Assembly: GCF_910589235.1 (NCBI RefSeq)
Contig: NC_060967.1
Coordinates: 3,500,938-3,564,937 of the forward strand
Direction of reading: 5' to 3'
From: Vespa crabro
Lineage: Eukaryota; Arthropoda; Insecta; Hymenoptera; Vespidae
DNA length: 64,000 nt
The notes below the pieces were generated by a model that saw nothing but the letters and a program-made list of their open reading frames with translations, did not search any database and was not told the DNA's origin. Both the position numbers and the translations under genes were made by a program. Shown piece after piece: positions 39,034 through 52,900 of the stretch. Every line of letters starts with the position of its first letter. The first letter of the stretch is position 1.

Positions 39034-42000
39034 TCAAAGGTTCTCACAATTTCCTTTGGCCTCATTCGTCAGTAAAAAACCTTCACTTAAATTTTTAATC
39101 AAATGATTTTTCCTATTGATTTCTGCCGTTTTGTAATGGTGTCTATAACAAAACTCTTGAATTCTCTGACACGCTTCTTCGAGCATATCTTGGGGTATGG
39201 TAATTACCAATCTCATGTAAGAAGGATAATCGAAACACTAAAATAGAAATAATTGCTTGAGATAAAACTATACAAAAATAATTGCTTAAAAAAAAATAAT
39301 GTGAAAATGATGAAATTTATTCTTGGACTTACCTGACCTGGCAAACAAAAAACAGACTCCTCCATAAGCAAACGTTGTACAAATTCAAGATCAGAATTAA
39401 ACTCAGGAAAGCAGGGTAAGTCTATAGAAACCTGAAAATCAATTCGACAATGTATCGATCGTTCTATTTACTATATTTATATAGAGATAATTAAAAAAAT
39501 AAAATTTATTGGATTACAAAAAAATTGTTTGGAAAATGTTCCACAACTTCCAATCAAATTATTATCTCTATTGAAAAGTTTTTATTGACAAAATGTCTTT
39601 TATTTAATAATAACTCTATACTAAATTGATAGAATTTGTTGGTTGAACTAAATCAACGTTTTAAATAAAATCGTAATAAAAGATATTTCTAAAAATTTAT
39701 GCGAATGAAATATTGGACATCAAATTCGATTGACCATATTATCGTTGGACATTAATGTGGATGATCGAGATTATATCATCCTTGGGAAGAGATGTTCGAG
39801 CATAATCGTAGCTTACCATCATATACATCGCACCGTCTGGCATTATCGGTTTCAAGCCAGGTATCTTCGCTATACAATTATAACACAGTTTCGAATGAAT
39901 CTGTAAGAAGAAAATAAATTCGCTAGAAATATACATTTGATTTGTTAATGTTGATGAAAGTTGCACGATTACATAAGGATGAAAAATATATGGAAAAAGA
40001 ATGTTGAAAAATATAAAAACACTCACGTGCAAGGTACGCATCACGTCGTCGAAAAACTTTTCGGGCGTATTTTGCAATATGGCGGGTAAGGCACCCTGTA
40101 TAAGCGTATTGCTACCGATAATTCTCTGACTCAAACATTGCAAACCCTTGCGAATCTGAAACGTAATCGTCGCTATTTTTTCATAAATGTATGTACTTGC
40201 TTTAAAAAGTAGTCAATTTTTTTCTTTTTAAGAATAGAATCCCAAAAAAAAAAACAAAAAGAAAGAAAGAAAAAGATTTACGTATTACGATAGACGCATA
40301 CACGTTTTATCGTTAAAAAAAAGATTAGTTGTTAAAGTTAAAGTTAAATTACTGAGAGAAATTAGAAAGACAGTCGGTACACTCGAAGGAGACGAACTTT
40401 AAAGTTTTATCGACGAAATTTAATCCGATCCACTCTAGAGCTTCGTACAGCGAGTTAAGTTGAGATTCGCGGTACCTTGAACGACCTCGATTCGAAAACA
40501 ATGCTTCGCAAAAAGTAGGTAATTAATTTCAACTTGCCGGTCTTATTATAAGATCGATCTTTACGTACCTCTCCCTCGAGAACGTTTTGTTTGTCGTGAA
40601 TGATAATCCATCCCATACGCCAGCCTGGTACCAAAAACCTGAAAAATGTCGATGAATAACTCGTTAGATCATTGAATAACTCATTGAATTATCGATCAAT
40701 ATATCGAACGTTCGATTTTCCCTTAAGAATTTCTTCGACTCTCACCTCTTCCCAAGACCGCTACACAATAAAATAGGAACTTCGTTCGAAAGAGAAGCTA
40801 ACGAGTAAAAAGTCCGTCCAGGAAAAACCTAAGAAGTGAAAAAAAAATGATATTAAAATTCAAGTATAAGCGCAATTTTTACGTTGAACGAATCGATGAA
40901 TATTTATGTTCAACGCATCCATTTTTCTATCATTAGGTATCGAATATCGTGCGAACTACTTCCATAGGATATATTTTTCAAAAAGGTATGATTATTATCG
41001 AGACTAACGTCACACGACAAGGACACGCCTAAGTTCTCGTTACAGTATCCAGCTGTATATAGATAGGAAGATTAAAGAAAATATTTATCAAAGAATTGAT
41101 ATAAAAACCGACGACGGTTTTTCTTCATAATCTGAACGTATTCATTGAAATTATTTAGTGTTAAATATCTTTTCAATATTCAAATAATAAAACAAATGGA
41201 TGAAATACGATCCAAGTATTTAAAAACCGCATGTAATAAAATTCAAAAAACGTTCACCATATGTTCGTAAATTTCGTCTGCGATAATAGGCACGTAGTAA
41301 CGTGCAGCAATATTCAGAATATCGAGAATATGGTTGCGGCTGAACACAGAACCGCATGGATTCGAGGGATTGTTTATAACTATCGCTGCTGTAGATTCGT
41401 CGATCTTCGTCTCCAGGTCATCGAGATCGATTTCCCAACTGCGTTCCGGCTGAAAGCAAACGATTAATATTAATAGAATTCGACGAGAAGGACCCTTTCG
41501 ATTACCATTCGACGCAGTTCGCTATTCATTCCCGTCACTAAGGGAGAGGAAAACGGGAAGTGATTGCCGAGAATATACGAAAATCAGGGCAAGTAATACC
41601 CGCTAGCTATTGTTGTAATACCTGCAATATTTATGATTTCTTTTTTCTTTTTTAAGTCTCCGAAATACTTTCTTTCGATATCCTTTTTTTTTCATCCGTA
41701 GTAGATATCTTGCAAATATAATCACAATGAAACAATGAATTATTTCAAATTGTAGGAAAAAATTCTATTATAAATACGTGTGTATCACGTATATCTAACA
41801 TATATGATAAATTATTATAAGTTATAGAATCTCATAATCTCTTCCCTTGAAATTCTCAATTTAATACGATGTAGAAACTCACGCAAAGATTGTAAGTCTT
41901 CACCACAATTCCCAGACCTTCCGCTAACGTTCGATAAATAGAAAAACCGGGACGTGGAATTAGAATGTTCTGTCCTTCTCGTGCTAGTGCAGTGATGCAG

Positions 42001-42256
42001 AGATCGAGAGCGCAAGAGCAACCACTGCACAGGATCACATCCTGAAGAAAAGCGGATATATGTAAGTAGAATGGAAATATTAAAGAATTTACTTTCAATT
42101 TAAATTCATCTTAGAAGCCAATTCATAATGATCTATATTCATTATTGCATATATGCATATCTACTATCAAAGAAGATCAGAAGAATGTAGCAATGACGAA
42201 ATATGATTTAAGAGGATAAGATTATTAATTTAATATTTCTAATATTTTTAATAACG

Positions 42257-42297
<41 letters not shown>

Positions 42298-43615
42298 CTC
42301 TCTTTCTTATTTTCTTTAACATCACAAAGATCACATATGCATCTACATCATACACATATCATAGGTGAAAATCTAAGCACAATTAAATTACAAGACGCTT
42401 GCGTCATAATGAAACGCAATTGTATTTGTAAAGTATGTCGCAAAAAAATTCCAAATTAGCATGATTAATAAAGAGACGGTAGATATCGATGAGTTTCTCT
42501 TAAAAAACTAAATGCGCTTCGAGGAAATAATATTTATTAATATTCATGAAGATACTCGATATCGAAACATCAAACAAGAAATAATATCATCGATGGTAGA
42601 AAAACAAACAAAAAAAATATGTATATAGAAAAGAAACAAACTTAACGACATCGTATCGATCGTACACTTTCACGCTCGCTCTTTTAACTTAAACATACCT
42701 TGGCTTCTACCTTAACAAAATCGGAAGAACTGTACTCGGCTACGGCTTCTCTTGCTTTTTCATAACCTACATAAAAGAAAAAAGTAAATAAAACTTATTC
42801 TTGGAAATACGTCTGCATTTATCCATATTTTACCTGTACTTGGTGCATAACCGTTGTACATTTGAGAAGCAATACTTTCTTGAACAGCTTCGATTACTTC
42901 CTTTGCTGGTTTCAAGTTTCCAAACGTCGTTGGATCACCTTCAGACATCAAACGTAATTTATTTTCTTTATTTTTCCTGACATAGTTGAAAATATTGCAG
43001 ATGATCGTCTTCAAAACTATTGAATTGACCAATAAAGTACTTGTTCTAAAATCCTTTCAGATTTCCTATCAAAGTCTAAATCGACGCGCGCAGGTCTATA
43101 TTCTATTATATTGTCTAAATGATTCAACATATATACTTAAAATTTATACTAAAAATCATTTTTCATTTGAAATAATTAACCTGGTTATCAATAATTTAAA
43201 TATATCTACAGATATTTTTTTTTATATGTGAATTTGTTTTAAAAGCATTGGTCTGAAACTGACAGATCGATTGATCACAAAACGATCATAACAGATAATA
43301 CCATCACAATATATCATTTACACCTGCTTCATAAAATATCAAATTTCATAAAATAAATATTTTTTCAATGTATTATTTTTTTGACCAAAAACAATAACTT
43401 TGTTAATATTTTTCACATATTTCCTCCGAAAAATCATATCCCATAATTAAATAAACTCCGAGATAAAACTCACCGATCGACAAAGCGATCATTCTCTTGT
43501 TAGGATTTGGTTCGACAACGATGTTATCCACGATAGATCTTATAGGATTGTGTGTTTGCTTGGCAATATAGGACGCTAGAACTTCCCAACGCTCCCGCGA
43601 ATTTAAACCAGACAT
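39034..43615 (-). CDS. Tat: Tyrosine aminotransferase
   Basis: Cytosolic PLP enzyme that moves the amino group of tyrosine to 2-oxoglutarate, giving 4-hydroxyphenylpyruvate, the first step of tyrosine breakdown. Eleven exons: 43615-43474, 42938-42834, 42766-42699, 42041-41883, 41449-41258, 40828-40746, 40638-40569, 40155-40027, 39900-39817, 39431-39333, 39237-39034. They sum to 445 codons including the stop, close to the usual length of this family. Class I/II aminotransferase landmarks: GDPTTFGNLKP across exons 1-2, NNPSNPCGS at 184-192 (cofactor and substrate side), ADEIYE with Asp216 and Tyr219 contacting the cofactor, and SGLGKR with Lys249 as the Schiff-base lysine, followed by VPGWRMGW. 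The final exon has DYPSYMRLV, whose Arg should bind substrate carboxylate. The start ATG opens MSGLNSRERWEV with no presequence. The acceptor of exon 2 lacks a clear pyrimidine tract, but the phase demands it. Confidence 0.95.
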
Positions 43616-45745
43616 TTCGTTCGATCGCCGTACCTTATTTATTTTTATTTGAATAGAATTTATTTATTTAAAAAAAGTGAAAAAAGGTTTAAATGAAAAG
43701 CGATTAATTTCAACAACAAGTTGTTGCAATCCAAGAAAAAAATAAAAGAAAAATTTTCGAACGAATTGGATGATCTCAATGTTCAACAGTTCTTCGATCA
43801 CTGAGTGAAGATCAACGCATGCGACTAACAATCGAAATGTTCCAAGGAGGTTGGAAAATAAACAAACCGGTCAGATTGGTTAGTTCGGTTCCACACCTTC
43901 TTTTATAATTAATTAAATACAGATTCCCTGCTTACGTAGATTAACAGCCTCGAACCAATTCGCTGCTCTAATAGAACTGTTTTTCATCACACGTTCTATC
44001 CTTCATTATTTCTTTTAATGTTTATTTTATTCCATTTTGATTTTTCTTATCTCTCGAGTAAGCAAACCTTACAAATTTTCGAAACGACATTATCTAAGAA
44101 ATCAGACTATTCTTCCTTCTTCTCATTCTGTACTACTAATCGATAAATAATGATTCGTAAAAACAATAGTATAGAGTGATGTACGTTTTAAGGAAAGTTT
44201 ATAAGGAATGTGGCGATTCCGGTTTTCATGAATAAGTTTGACGATGATCAAGTATTTAAACGTCATCGAATTTTATAAATTGTTCGATCCGTCCACAAGG
44301 AGTGTACTAATAAGCCCCTTTTTGTAGAATCCGGCATTCTTGCTTGTTTTTATAATAAAAAACAAAATCGCAACTTTATTGATAAACCAGCCGCGATGAG
44401 AGGTAGGTGTGCCGTTCGTCGTGAAAATAAAATAGATATGCTAATTTGGAAAGATCAACATGAACGTTCGCAATAATATGAGAAAATACGATTCATATAC
44501 AAATTTTCATTTATGCTTATTCAACGTAGATCGCATTTGCATTCTAATCGAGAAACTGCGGCGAAACATTTTACATCGAACGAGTTTTAGATCAACCAAA
44601 GTCCGCTTAAGGAAATATCTAAATGTTGTTCCTTGCTTCCTTCTCAAATTTTCCTATACTCGTACAGGAATGTCAGTGCCCTCGCTAGTGACCAATATCT
44701 TATCATGATTGGTCTTATAAAGAAACATTCCATCCTACTTACCTGTAATAAATTTGTTTAACGGGATAAAGAAAATGACAATATCGATACACAAGATGAG
44801 AATGTTGTAGTAAAAGTGAAAAAAAAATTCAATAATCAAGAAACACAACGCCGGTACAAACAATGGCGTTACAATAAGGATGAAAAAGGCATCGACATTT
44901 ACAGAATGCTTTATTTTTCGTTGAATGCGTCATTAAAAATAATAGTTAGCTGATGTTAAAAACGAGATAAAAAAAGCAAAGTTCGTGCGCATACGGTTCG
45001 ACCGTAATACGTATAGATACGACATACATATGTACATATTTATGTATGCAGATATAGTGCATCCTGTTAACAGATGGATTTAAATAAATTTGAAAATGTA
45101 ATTTTATTATCTACGTAGCAAAATACCTATTTATTTAAATATTTGGCTTCACACAATTACGAGGCTAAGATCTTTTATATTAATATACAATATGTAAAAT
45201 GTGCCATATTGGATATGGGCAGTGTCCGTGGTAGTACGATAATCTTAAATGTTCATACGTTTTTTGCTTTTTTTTTGTTATTTTTTTTTTTGTTTTTTTT
45301 TTCTTTTTTAGCGAGATATAAATATATATTATTTTACATGCTAAGTGTGATAGTACGCTAAGGCACTTGCTTGAATAGTCATATAAAAATACGTACGGAG
45401 AAAAATTCTGAATAGATCGAAGAAGAAACGTTAGTATCGAAAGGTGACCATAGAAATGTGAAAGAAGAAAAAGCAAAAAGTAGAGGAGGAAGGAAATATG
45501 GATGGAAGTTGGAGAATGAGAGAGGAAAAAGAAGAAGACAAAAATTGAATAAAAAATGAGGAATCGTTGCGTTTGATTTGATTCGACTTCTCAATTTTCT
45601 ATCATCTCTTCCTACAACCAATTCATATGTATGCTTTCTTACTTCTTCGTTTCACTATCGTTGTTGTTTCTTCCTCGTTACGATCGTTGTTATCGTTGTC
45701 GCGATAATAAAATAAAGATAGAGAAAATACAAAGTACGGGAAAAT
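43616..45745. other. Intergenic region between collagen IV 3' end and Tat start
   Basis: About 2.1 kb between two minus-strand genes. It should contain the collagen 3' UTR on the right and the Tat promoter and 5' UTR on the left. No other coding sequence was seen. Confidence 0.6.
45103..45108 (-). terminator. Candidate polyadenylation signal of collagen IV
   Basis: AATAAA on the minus strand about 640 bases after the stop codon. Another hexamer-like site lies near 45130. The choice is uncertain. Confidence 0.3.
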
Positions 45746-46965
45746 TTACGTATTCTTTATACAAACTTGGCAGCGACTTATTCCCGACCTAAGGTTTCCT
45801 GCCTTTAAGGTCTGTTTTCTAGGCACTTGAAATTGTTGGCTATCTTCTATGGTGGCCATCCAAAAACTAAACTCGTTCGAATAATAATGGCAGTGACCTT
45901 TCGCGCCATTGCATTCAATGAAAGGAGTTGCCCGGAAATCTTCCAAGCACGAACCAGAACTGGACAATGATTGTCCGCCACCCTGAGCACCTGCGCCAGT
46001 GTGCTAAAAGGAAAAAGGGAAAAGTGCTTGAGTAAACATTTCTCTCGTTATAAGAGTTAGACAAATTTGGGATAATCAATCTGGGATATACCATCAAAAA
46101 ACTATATCCGATCCAAAGTCCGGTCCATCCATTTGGACATTCCGGAATGCTTAGAGACTGACTGTGTACTGCCAGAATATTAGCTGGAACTTCGCATACC
46201 ACACACCTGCAAATCAGTTATTGTTTTATTTTTTGAAAATTTTTATATATTCTATCTAAACATTCAACTCGTTGTGATCACGCATAATATGTAACGTATG
46301 TAATATGTAACACAAGGTATGCCTATAGCGGAGAGTCGCTTATTAATTATGAATAGCGACACTTCATTTTCATAACCTCATGTGTATACCGCGATCAGTC
46401 ATGTTTATTAATAAGGATACATTTATCGATGATGTTTGCTCGACGCAAATTTCGATACAAATGTATTTCCCAACGGGAGAAAATGTTCTCAAGATAAAAC
46501 ATTTCAAGAACATACCTTGAGATATATTCTTCTATCGCCGATTCCTCAGCTGGCATCATAGGAATTGGACTATTAGTTGATAGCCAATAAGAACGATCAT
46601 TCCGACTAGCGTAATGACAAACACTGTTGACGTCGCAAACTAGGAAGGGCATCGTTGAGAATTTTCTTACGCACGAACCAGCATAACCTGTTTGTCGAGA
46701 AGGATTTATTGAACAGGTTAGTGTTAGTTAATTAATAATCAAACTATTCTAATTATCTTGATCATGCATGGCGTAGTAATAATTTATGAATTGATACAAT
46801 TCTCTTACCTAGATCCTGAGAATGGGCTCTCTCGTCGCCATCCGTGAATAATAAACTATAACCTTCCCATAATTTGATGTGACCTGGTTCGCAGGTCGGT
46901 ACGTATTGACTTTGACTATGTCGGACTAGTAAAATACCGGTAAGATAATCGGGTGTGGTTTCGCA
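45746..46965 (-). CDS. Col4a1: Collagen IV NC1 domain
   Basis: About 233 residues from the end of exon 47180-46809 through the last exon. It has the duplicated C4 architecture with all twelve expected cysteines (in CEPG, GSCV, VCDV, VCHY, RCVVC, ECPN, GSCLED, IECNG, GHC and RCQVC) plus one extra Cys just before DYLTGILLVRHSQ. GYSLLF / SQDLG and GYSFLM / GSCLEDFRATPF are the paired hallmarks of the two halves. The domain selects chains and starts trimerisation, and then joins two trimers head to head. The chain ends CIKNT. Confidence 0.95.
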
Positions 46966-49900
46966 CGATTGACCTGGCTCTCCAACTGGTCCAGGAGCTC
47001 CCATAGGACCTTCGAGACCTGGCAAACCAGGTGCACCAGGAGGACCAGCAGGACCTGTCAATCCAATCGGACCAGGTGATCCCATGAATCCTTGAGCTCC
47101 TTTTATACCATTTACTCCTGGGAAACCTGGCGGTCCTGAAAGTCCTTTCTCGCCTGGTTGTCCAGGTAATCCCGCAGGACCTAAAATAATTTAAAAAGAA
47201 ACGATTAACATAATAGATCATAATTATAGATTAAATAATAGACTGAAAGGTTATCCGTACCTGGATAACCGCGATCACCCTTTGGTCCTATGGGCGGTGG
47301 AATACAATCATCACCCTTATCACCCTTAGCACCAATATAACCAACGGCACCCATTAAACCTATTGAACCAGGATATCCTCGATCTCCCTTTTCACCGAGT
47401 TCTCCGGGAAGTCCGTTCACTCCGTCCCAGCCTCTATCACCTTTTTCTCCGGGAACGCCATCCAAGCCACTATGACCTATATGCACAAATAAATGCATAT
47501 ATAAAAGTTTTCCATTGTCAATAAGTATTCATTAATGTATCAGGTCAGTCCAAAAGTTCGTGCGCATTTTGCTACATACATACATGCTACTAATGCGCAC
47601 GAACTTTTGGACTGACATAATAATTACATCGAGTTTTATGAAACAGAAAGAAACATTCAAAAAATGTATTAGCAAAAGCTATACCTGGTAGCCCAGGCTC
47701 TCCTTTCTGTCCTGGTGCGCCGAAAAGTCCTGGTTGTCCTCTGTCTCCTTTTGGACCTCTTTCACCCGGCAAACCTGGTACTCCTTCCAAACCTTGCGCT
47801 CCATCGCGTCCAGGTGGACCCGTAAGACCGATAGGACCTGCATCACCCTTTTCACCTTGAGGTCCGATAGGACCGTAGGGCCCAATATCTCCTTTCGGTC
47901 CAGGCAATCCAGGAAGTCCTCGTTCTCCTTTCTCTCCTGGAAGACCTGGGAACCCGTCTCGTCCGTGCTTACCCATCAAACCCGGTAAACCTTTCTCGCC
48001 CTTTATTGTTATTCCAGGAAGACCAGGAATACCAGTAGGACCTTGATCACCTATCAACAAAATATTATTTATAGAGTACAATCATCCCGTACGATACGTC
48101 TTAATCGCACGATGAATAAAACAAATATGATTTTACCCTTAAGGCCCATTGAACCGGGCGGTCCAGGATTTCCAACCGGGCCAGGCAGGCCTCTATCTCC
48201 TTTCTCTCCATCGTATCCGGCTAAACCTTCTAAACCACGATCTCCTTTACTTCCAGGTAATCCAGTTAAACCAGGATGACCAGGCTCGCCCTTTTCTCCT
48301 TTTACTGTAATCGTTGGTCCTGGTGGTCCCTTATCTCCTTTCTCACCAGGTGCACCAGGAATACCAGGAACGCCAACAGGACCTTAGAATAATATCGTTC
48401 GTTCGTTAGATTTATGAGAGAATTACGAAAGAATGTATTCCATTTACCGGGAAAACCGCGATCGCCTTTAACACCATCGAGTCCAGATCGTCCTGGTGCT
48501 CCCATTTTTCCTTCGGCTCCAGGGAATCCAGGTGCTCCAGGAGGTCCGACTTCTCCAATTTCACCTGGTAAACCATCGATTCCAGGCGTACCTGGTTCTC
48601 CTGGTTCTCCCGGTAAACCCTAAGAGAACGATAATGAAATCAAGTAAAACAAAACAAGTGGAAATCTATATTATTATAGATTTAAATATATATTATTATA
48701 TGTAAATAAGAAATATTTACCACATCCCCTTTCAAGCCAACGAATCCTCTTACACCTGTGTCCCCTTTCGGACCTTGCAATCCTGGTAAACCATCGCGTC
48801 CTGGTGGTCCCGCTTCTCCTTTTAAACCAGGCAAGCCGTCACGTCCTACACCTGGTCTTCCAGGTTCTCCTTTGAGTCCATCGTATCCATCTCTTCCTGG
48901 TGGTCCAGGAGGTCCACGAATGCCAGGCATTCCTGGTTCACCCTTTTGTCCTTTTTCCGATACTTGTCCTGGTTCTCCTTTTCGGCCCTTTATAACATAA
49001 AAAAATATAATTACAAATCTTACAATGTGTATTTAAAAAATTATTATAAATAAAATATTTTAGAAAAAATATTTGGGAAAAACGTACGGGTAATCCTGGT
49101 GGCCCTGTATCACCTTTTGGTCCGTCATATCCGGGCAAACCTGGCACACCAGGAAGACCTTCTGGACCAATATCTCCTTTTGGTCCTGATAAACCGGGTC
49201 GACCGGGCTTTCCTTCCATGCCGGGTAAGCCAGGGAAGCCTGGTGATCCTTTCTCGCCTCTTTCTCCTTTCAAACCAGGCAAACCTTCGCTGCCAGGTCT
49301 ACCAAGTGTACCAGGCAATCCGCGTCGTCCAGGATATCCTTTTGGTCCATCGATACCAGGAACTCCACGATCCCCTTTCGTACCAGGGAATCCTGGAAGG
49401 CCTGGTCTACCCGGTTCTCCTGGTAATCCGGGTTCACCTACGAGTACAACGTAACATCTTGAATCAATAACATCAGTAAAAATGGAATATTTTTTTTTTT
49501 CTTTTTTTTTATACCAATAGCAACATTTTACCTTTACTGCCATCAGCTCCGGGTGTTCCAGCGACCCCAGGAGGTCCTGGTGGTCCAATTGGACCGGTAT
49601 CTCCTTTCTCTCCTGGTATACCTGGTAATCCATTATTACCTGGAATGCCGACGTCTCCTTTTTCACCAGTAAATCCTGTTAACCCTGGCGATCCAACTTG
49701 ACCTTCTTTTCCTGGTGGACCAGGAAGACCTTTTTCTCCTTTCGATCCCGGTAACCCGGGTAAACAAGGACTGCCCTTCACAGTTATTCCTGGTTCTCCT
49801 TTATCACCTTTTCCACCGGGTATACCTGCATATCCTCGAAGTCCCTCACGACCAGGTTCACCCGGGAAACCCATTGGTCCTGTGTTACCTTTTTCTCCTC

Positions 49901-52900
49901 GAGGACCTGGTAAACCTCGTGGCCCTACAGGACCAGTTGCACCAATTGGACCAACATTTCCTGGAGGACCCTAATTTTTACACAAGCGAAGGTTAAATAT
50001 GAATCTATAAACAATTGGTAATTATAAAAAAATTATATTCCATTTACTAACCTGAAGTCCTTGTAAACCTTTATCACCTGGTAATCCATCTTCTCCGGGA
50101 GGTCCTGGTTCACCTTTATCACCCGTAGGACCTCTATTGCCTTTCAAGCTTTCCATCCAATTCAAAGGTCGACACATACCTACATTATTGTTAATAGAAA
50201 AGTTTCTATTAAAAATCCTCTTTATATTTCCTATTACGAAAATATTATACTTACCAGGTTCACCCTTTTCACCATAAAATCCAGGTTCACCTTTTGCTCC
50301 AGGAGGTCCCGGTCTTCCTGCTTCTCCAGGCTCTCCCTTTAAGCTAATTCCTTTTTCACCCTTACGTCCAGGTGTTCCTGATCTACCAGGCGTACCATCT
50401 TGTCCTGGAAATCCACGATCTCCCTAAAATAATATCATTGTATGCATTAACATGATAAAATTTAAAGTTATATTTTATAAATGATTAAAAATAAATAAAT
50501 AAGCTCAACGATACCGGCTGTCCTTTTAATCCTGGGAAGCCCTCCAATCCGGGTCTACCCTTTTCTCCTGGTGGTCCTTCTAGTCCTGGTGGGCCTTGCC
50601 GTCCTGGTTCTCCTCGCAATCCTTTTTCGCCTTTTTCCAATTTCAACATATCTTTCGTAACTATGCCGGGTGCTCCGGGAGATCCTTGGGGTCCAGGAGA
50701 TCCTGGAGTGCCATCTCTTCCCTATTTAAACAAAAGTGAATCATGTCGCCTCTGCAGCGTATACAATACGTAAATAAAATTTACGTATTATTCACATTTT
50801 TTAAAGACAATTTTTTAAAAGATTTACCGGTGGTCCTGATGGTCCCATGGATCCTGGTAGTCCATCCATACCTGGTTCTCCGGGAAATCCGCGTTCCCCA
50901 GGCGGTCCACGTGGACCTGGCAGGCCAGGGCTACCATCGAAACCGCGATCTCCTTTTGCACCTCGCGATCCTGGTATGCAATCTTGACAACGACCACCGA
51001 CATCTCCTTTCTCACCGGGTGTCCCGGGGAAACCTGGTGTACCATCTCTTCCTGCTGTTCCAGGTTCTCCAGGTAATCCAGGCGCTCCAGGTGAACCTGG
51101 AATACCATCCAAGGAGTCTCCTGGTCGACCTCGTACTCCAATATAACCACGTTCTCCTTTTTGTCCTTTTTCTCCATCTTGACCAGGTATACCATCCATT
51201 CCTTTCGGACCCTAAATCGATGATAAAAATAATCATTCTTTTTCGTATAAGGGGTTTATAAACGTATACAAAAAAAATCAATGCTTACCATAATCGATAA
51301 TCCCTTTTCTCCCGGCAAACCTCGCGGACCTACTGGTCCCGGAGGACCGTCGAAACCACGAGGACCAGCCCCACCAGGAAACCCAGTAAGTCCTGGCTCT
51401 CCTTTTGCCCCTTTCTCTCCCGACAAACCTTCCGGACCTGGAATTCCTTGTAAACCAGGCCCACCTTGCAAGCCGATAGGACCTTTTGGACCTGGGTCGC
51501 CTGGAAATCCATCGGAACCTCGAGGACCGATTGGGCCAGGAAAACCTCGTGGACCTTTAGGACCTGGTGGTCCCGGTCTTCCCTTGCCACCCTAATAATT
51601 ATAATATCTTTCTTAAGCCAAGGTCGACATCAGTGTATGATACGTCACACAATATAATAATATTTTAAAAGTGCTTAGAAAGATAACTTACACCTGGTGG
51701 ACCAGGTGGTCCTCGCAATCCTGGAACTCCCATAAGTCCATCATGACCGGGTTCTCCTTTTTGTCCTGGTCGACCAGGAAGACCATCCAATCCGTCATAA
51801 CCTCGATCACCTTTACGACCAGGTGGACCGGGAGGTCCAGAGAAACCATCCCTACCCTACAAATATCGTATTTGGTAAGTTTACCTAGAAAACAAAATAG
51901 GAGATTTTTGCAAATAACAATAGAAAAACTTACACGAATACCTGGCGCTCCAGGAAGACCTTTTTCTCCCTTCATACCCAATGCACCAGAAAGACCATGA
52001 TCTCCGATCATTCCTGGTTCTCCTTTTTGACCATCCAATCCCATGTCGCCCTAAATCATATAAATTCGCATATAATATAGATTCATATGTTGTATAAAAT
52101 TAATTGTTGACGAAAATAATTAAAATATAAGACTCAATTACTCTATCTCCTTTTTCTCCTGGTTCACCAGGTGGTCCAGCCATTTCCGAGCCTCCTCCTA
52201 ACAATGGCACTAGAGGTCCCGACGTACCAGGAGGACCTTGTTCACCTTTCTGTCCTTTATCTCCTTTTAATCCTTCAAATCCAAGACCCATATTACCTTT
52301 CTCTCCTTTCGGCCCTGGGATACCAGGTGCACCCTATAATCAAATACACACACATACACATACACACACAGACACACTTCTCCGTACATTATAAAACTTT
52401 TAATACATATACATGCATAAGGATAAAATGAAAGGATCATTTACCTGTGATCCCCGTTCTCCTTTCGGGCCGGGATAACCTCGCTGTCCTTGGGATCCAG
52501 GAGATCCTGGTGGACCTCGTACGCCATCTATTCCAGGTTCTCCTTTTTGACCAACTGGAAAATTCCCTGCAAAAGCTGGTTGACCCTTTTCTCCTTTAGG
52601 ACCTCTAGGACCACGGAAACCTCGGGGTCCTATTTCACCGGGTTGACCGTCTTTACCCGGAGCACCCTGTCAATGTTTCAAATAGTATAACTATGCAAAT
52701 GAATTCTATCGAGAAATGAGGAAATGAGCGATAATGTGAAATTCCGTATGTACATACGTCTGTTCCATTACAACCATCTCTACCAGGAAGTCCAGGAAAG
52801 CCAGGTGGTCCTTGAACTCCAGGAATACCGTTTATTCCAGGAAAACCAGGCATACCCATTTTACCCTTTAAAAAGTGAGATTATATATAAATGGTAACGG

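Noticed and set aside
51281..51595. Plus-strand Gly-Pro-rich frame that looks like collagen
   Set aside because: It is the antisense of Gly-X-Y codons (GGN-CCN reads as Gly/Pro on both strands). Splice phases and NC1 place the gene on the minus strand.
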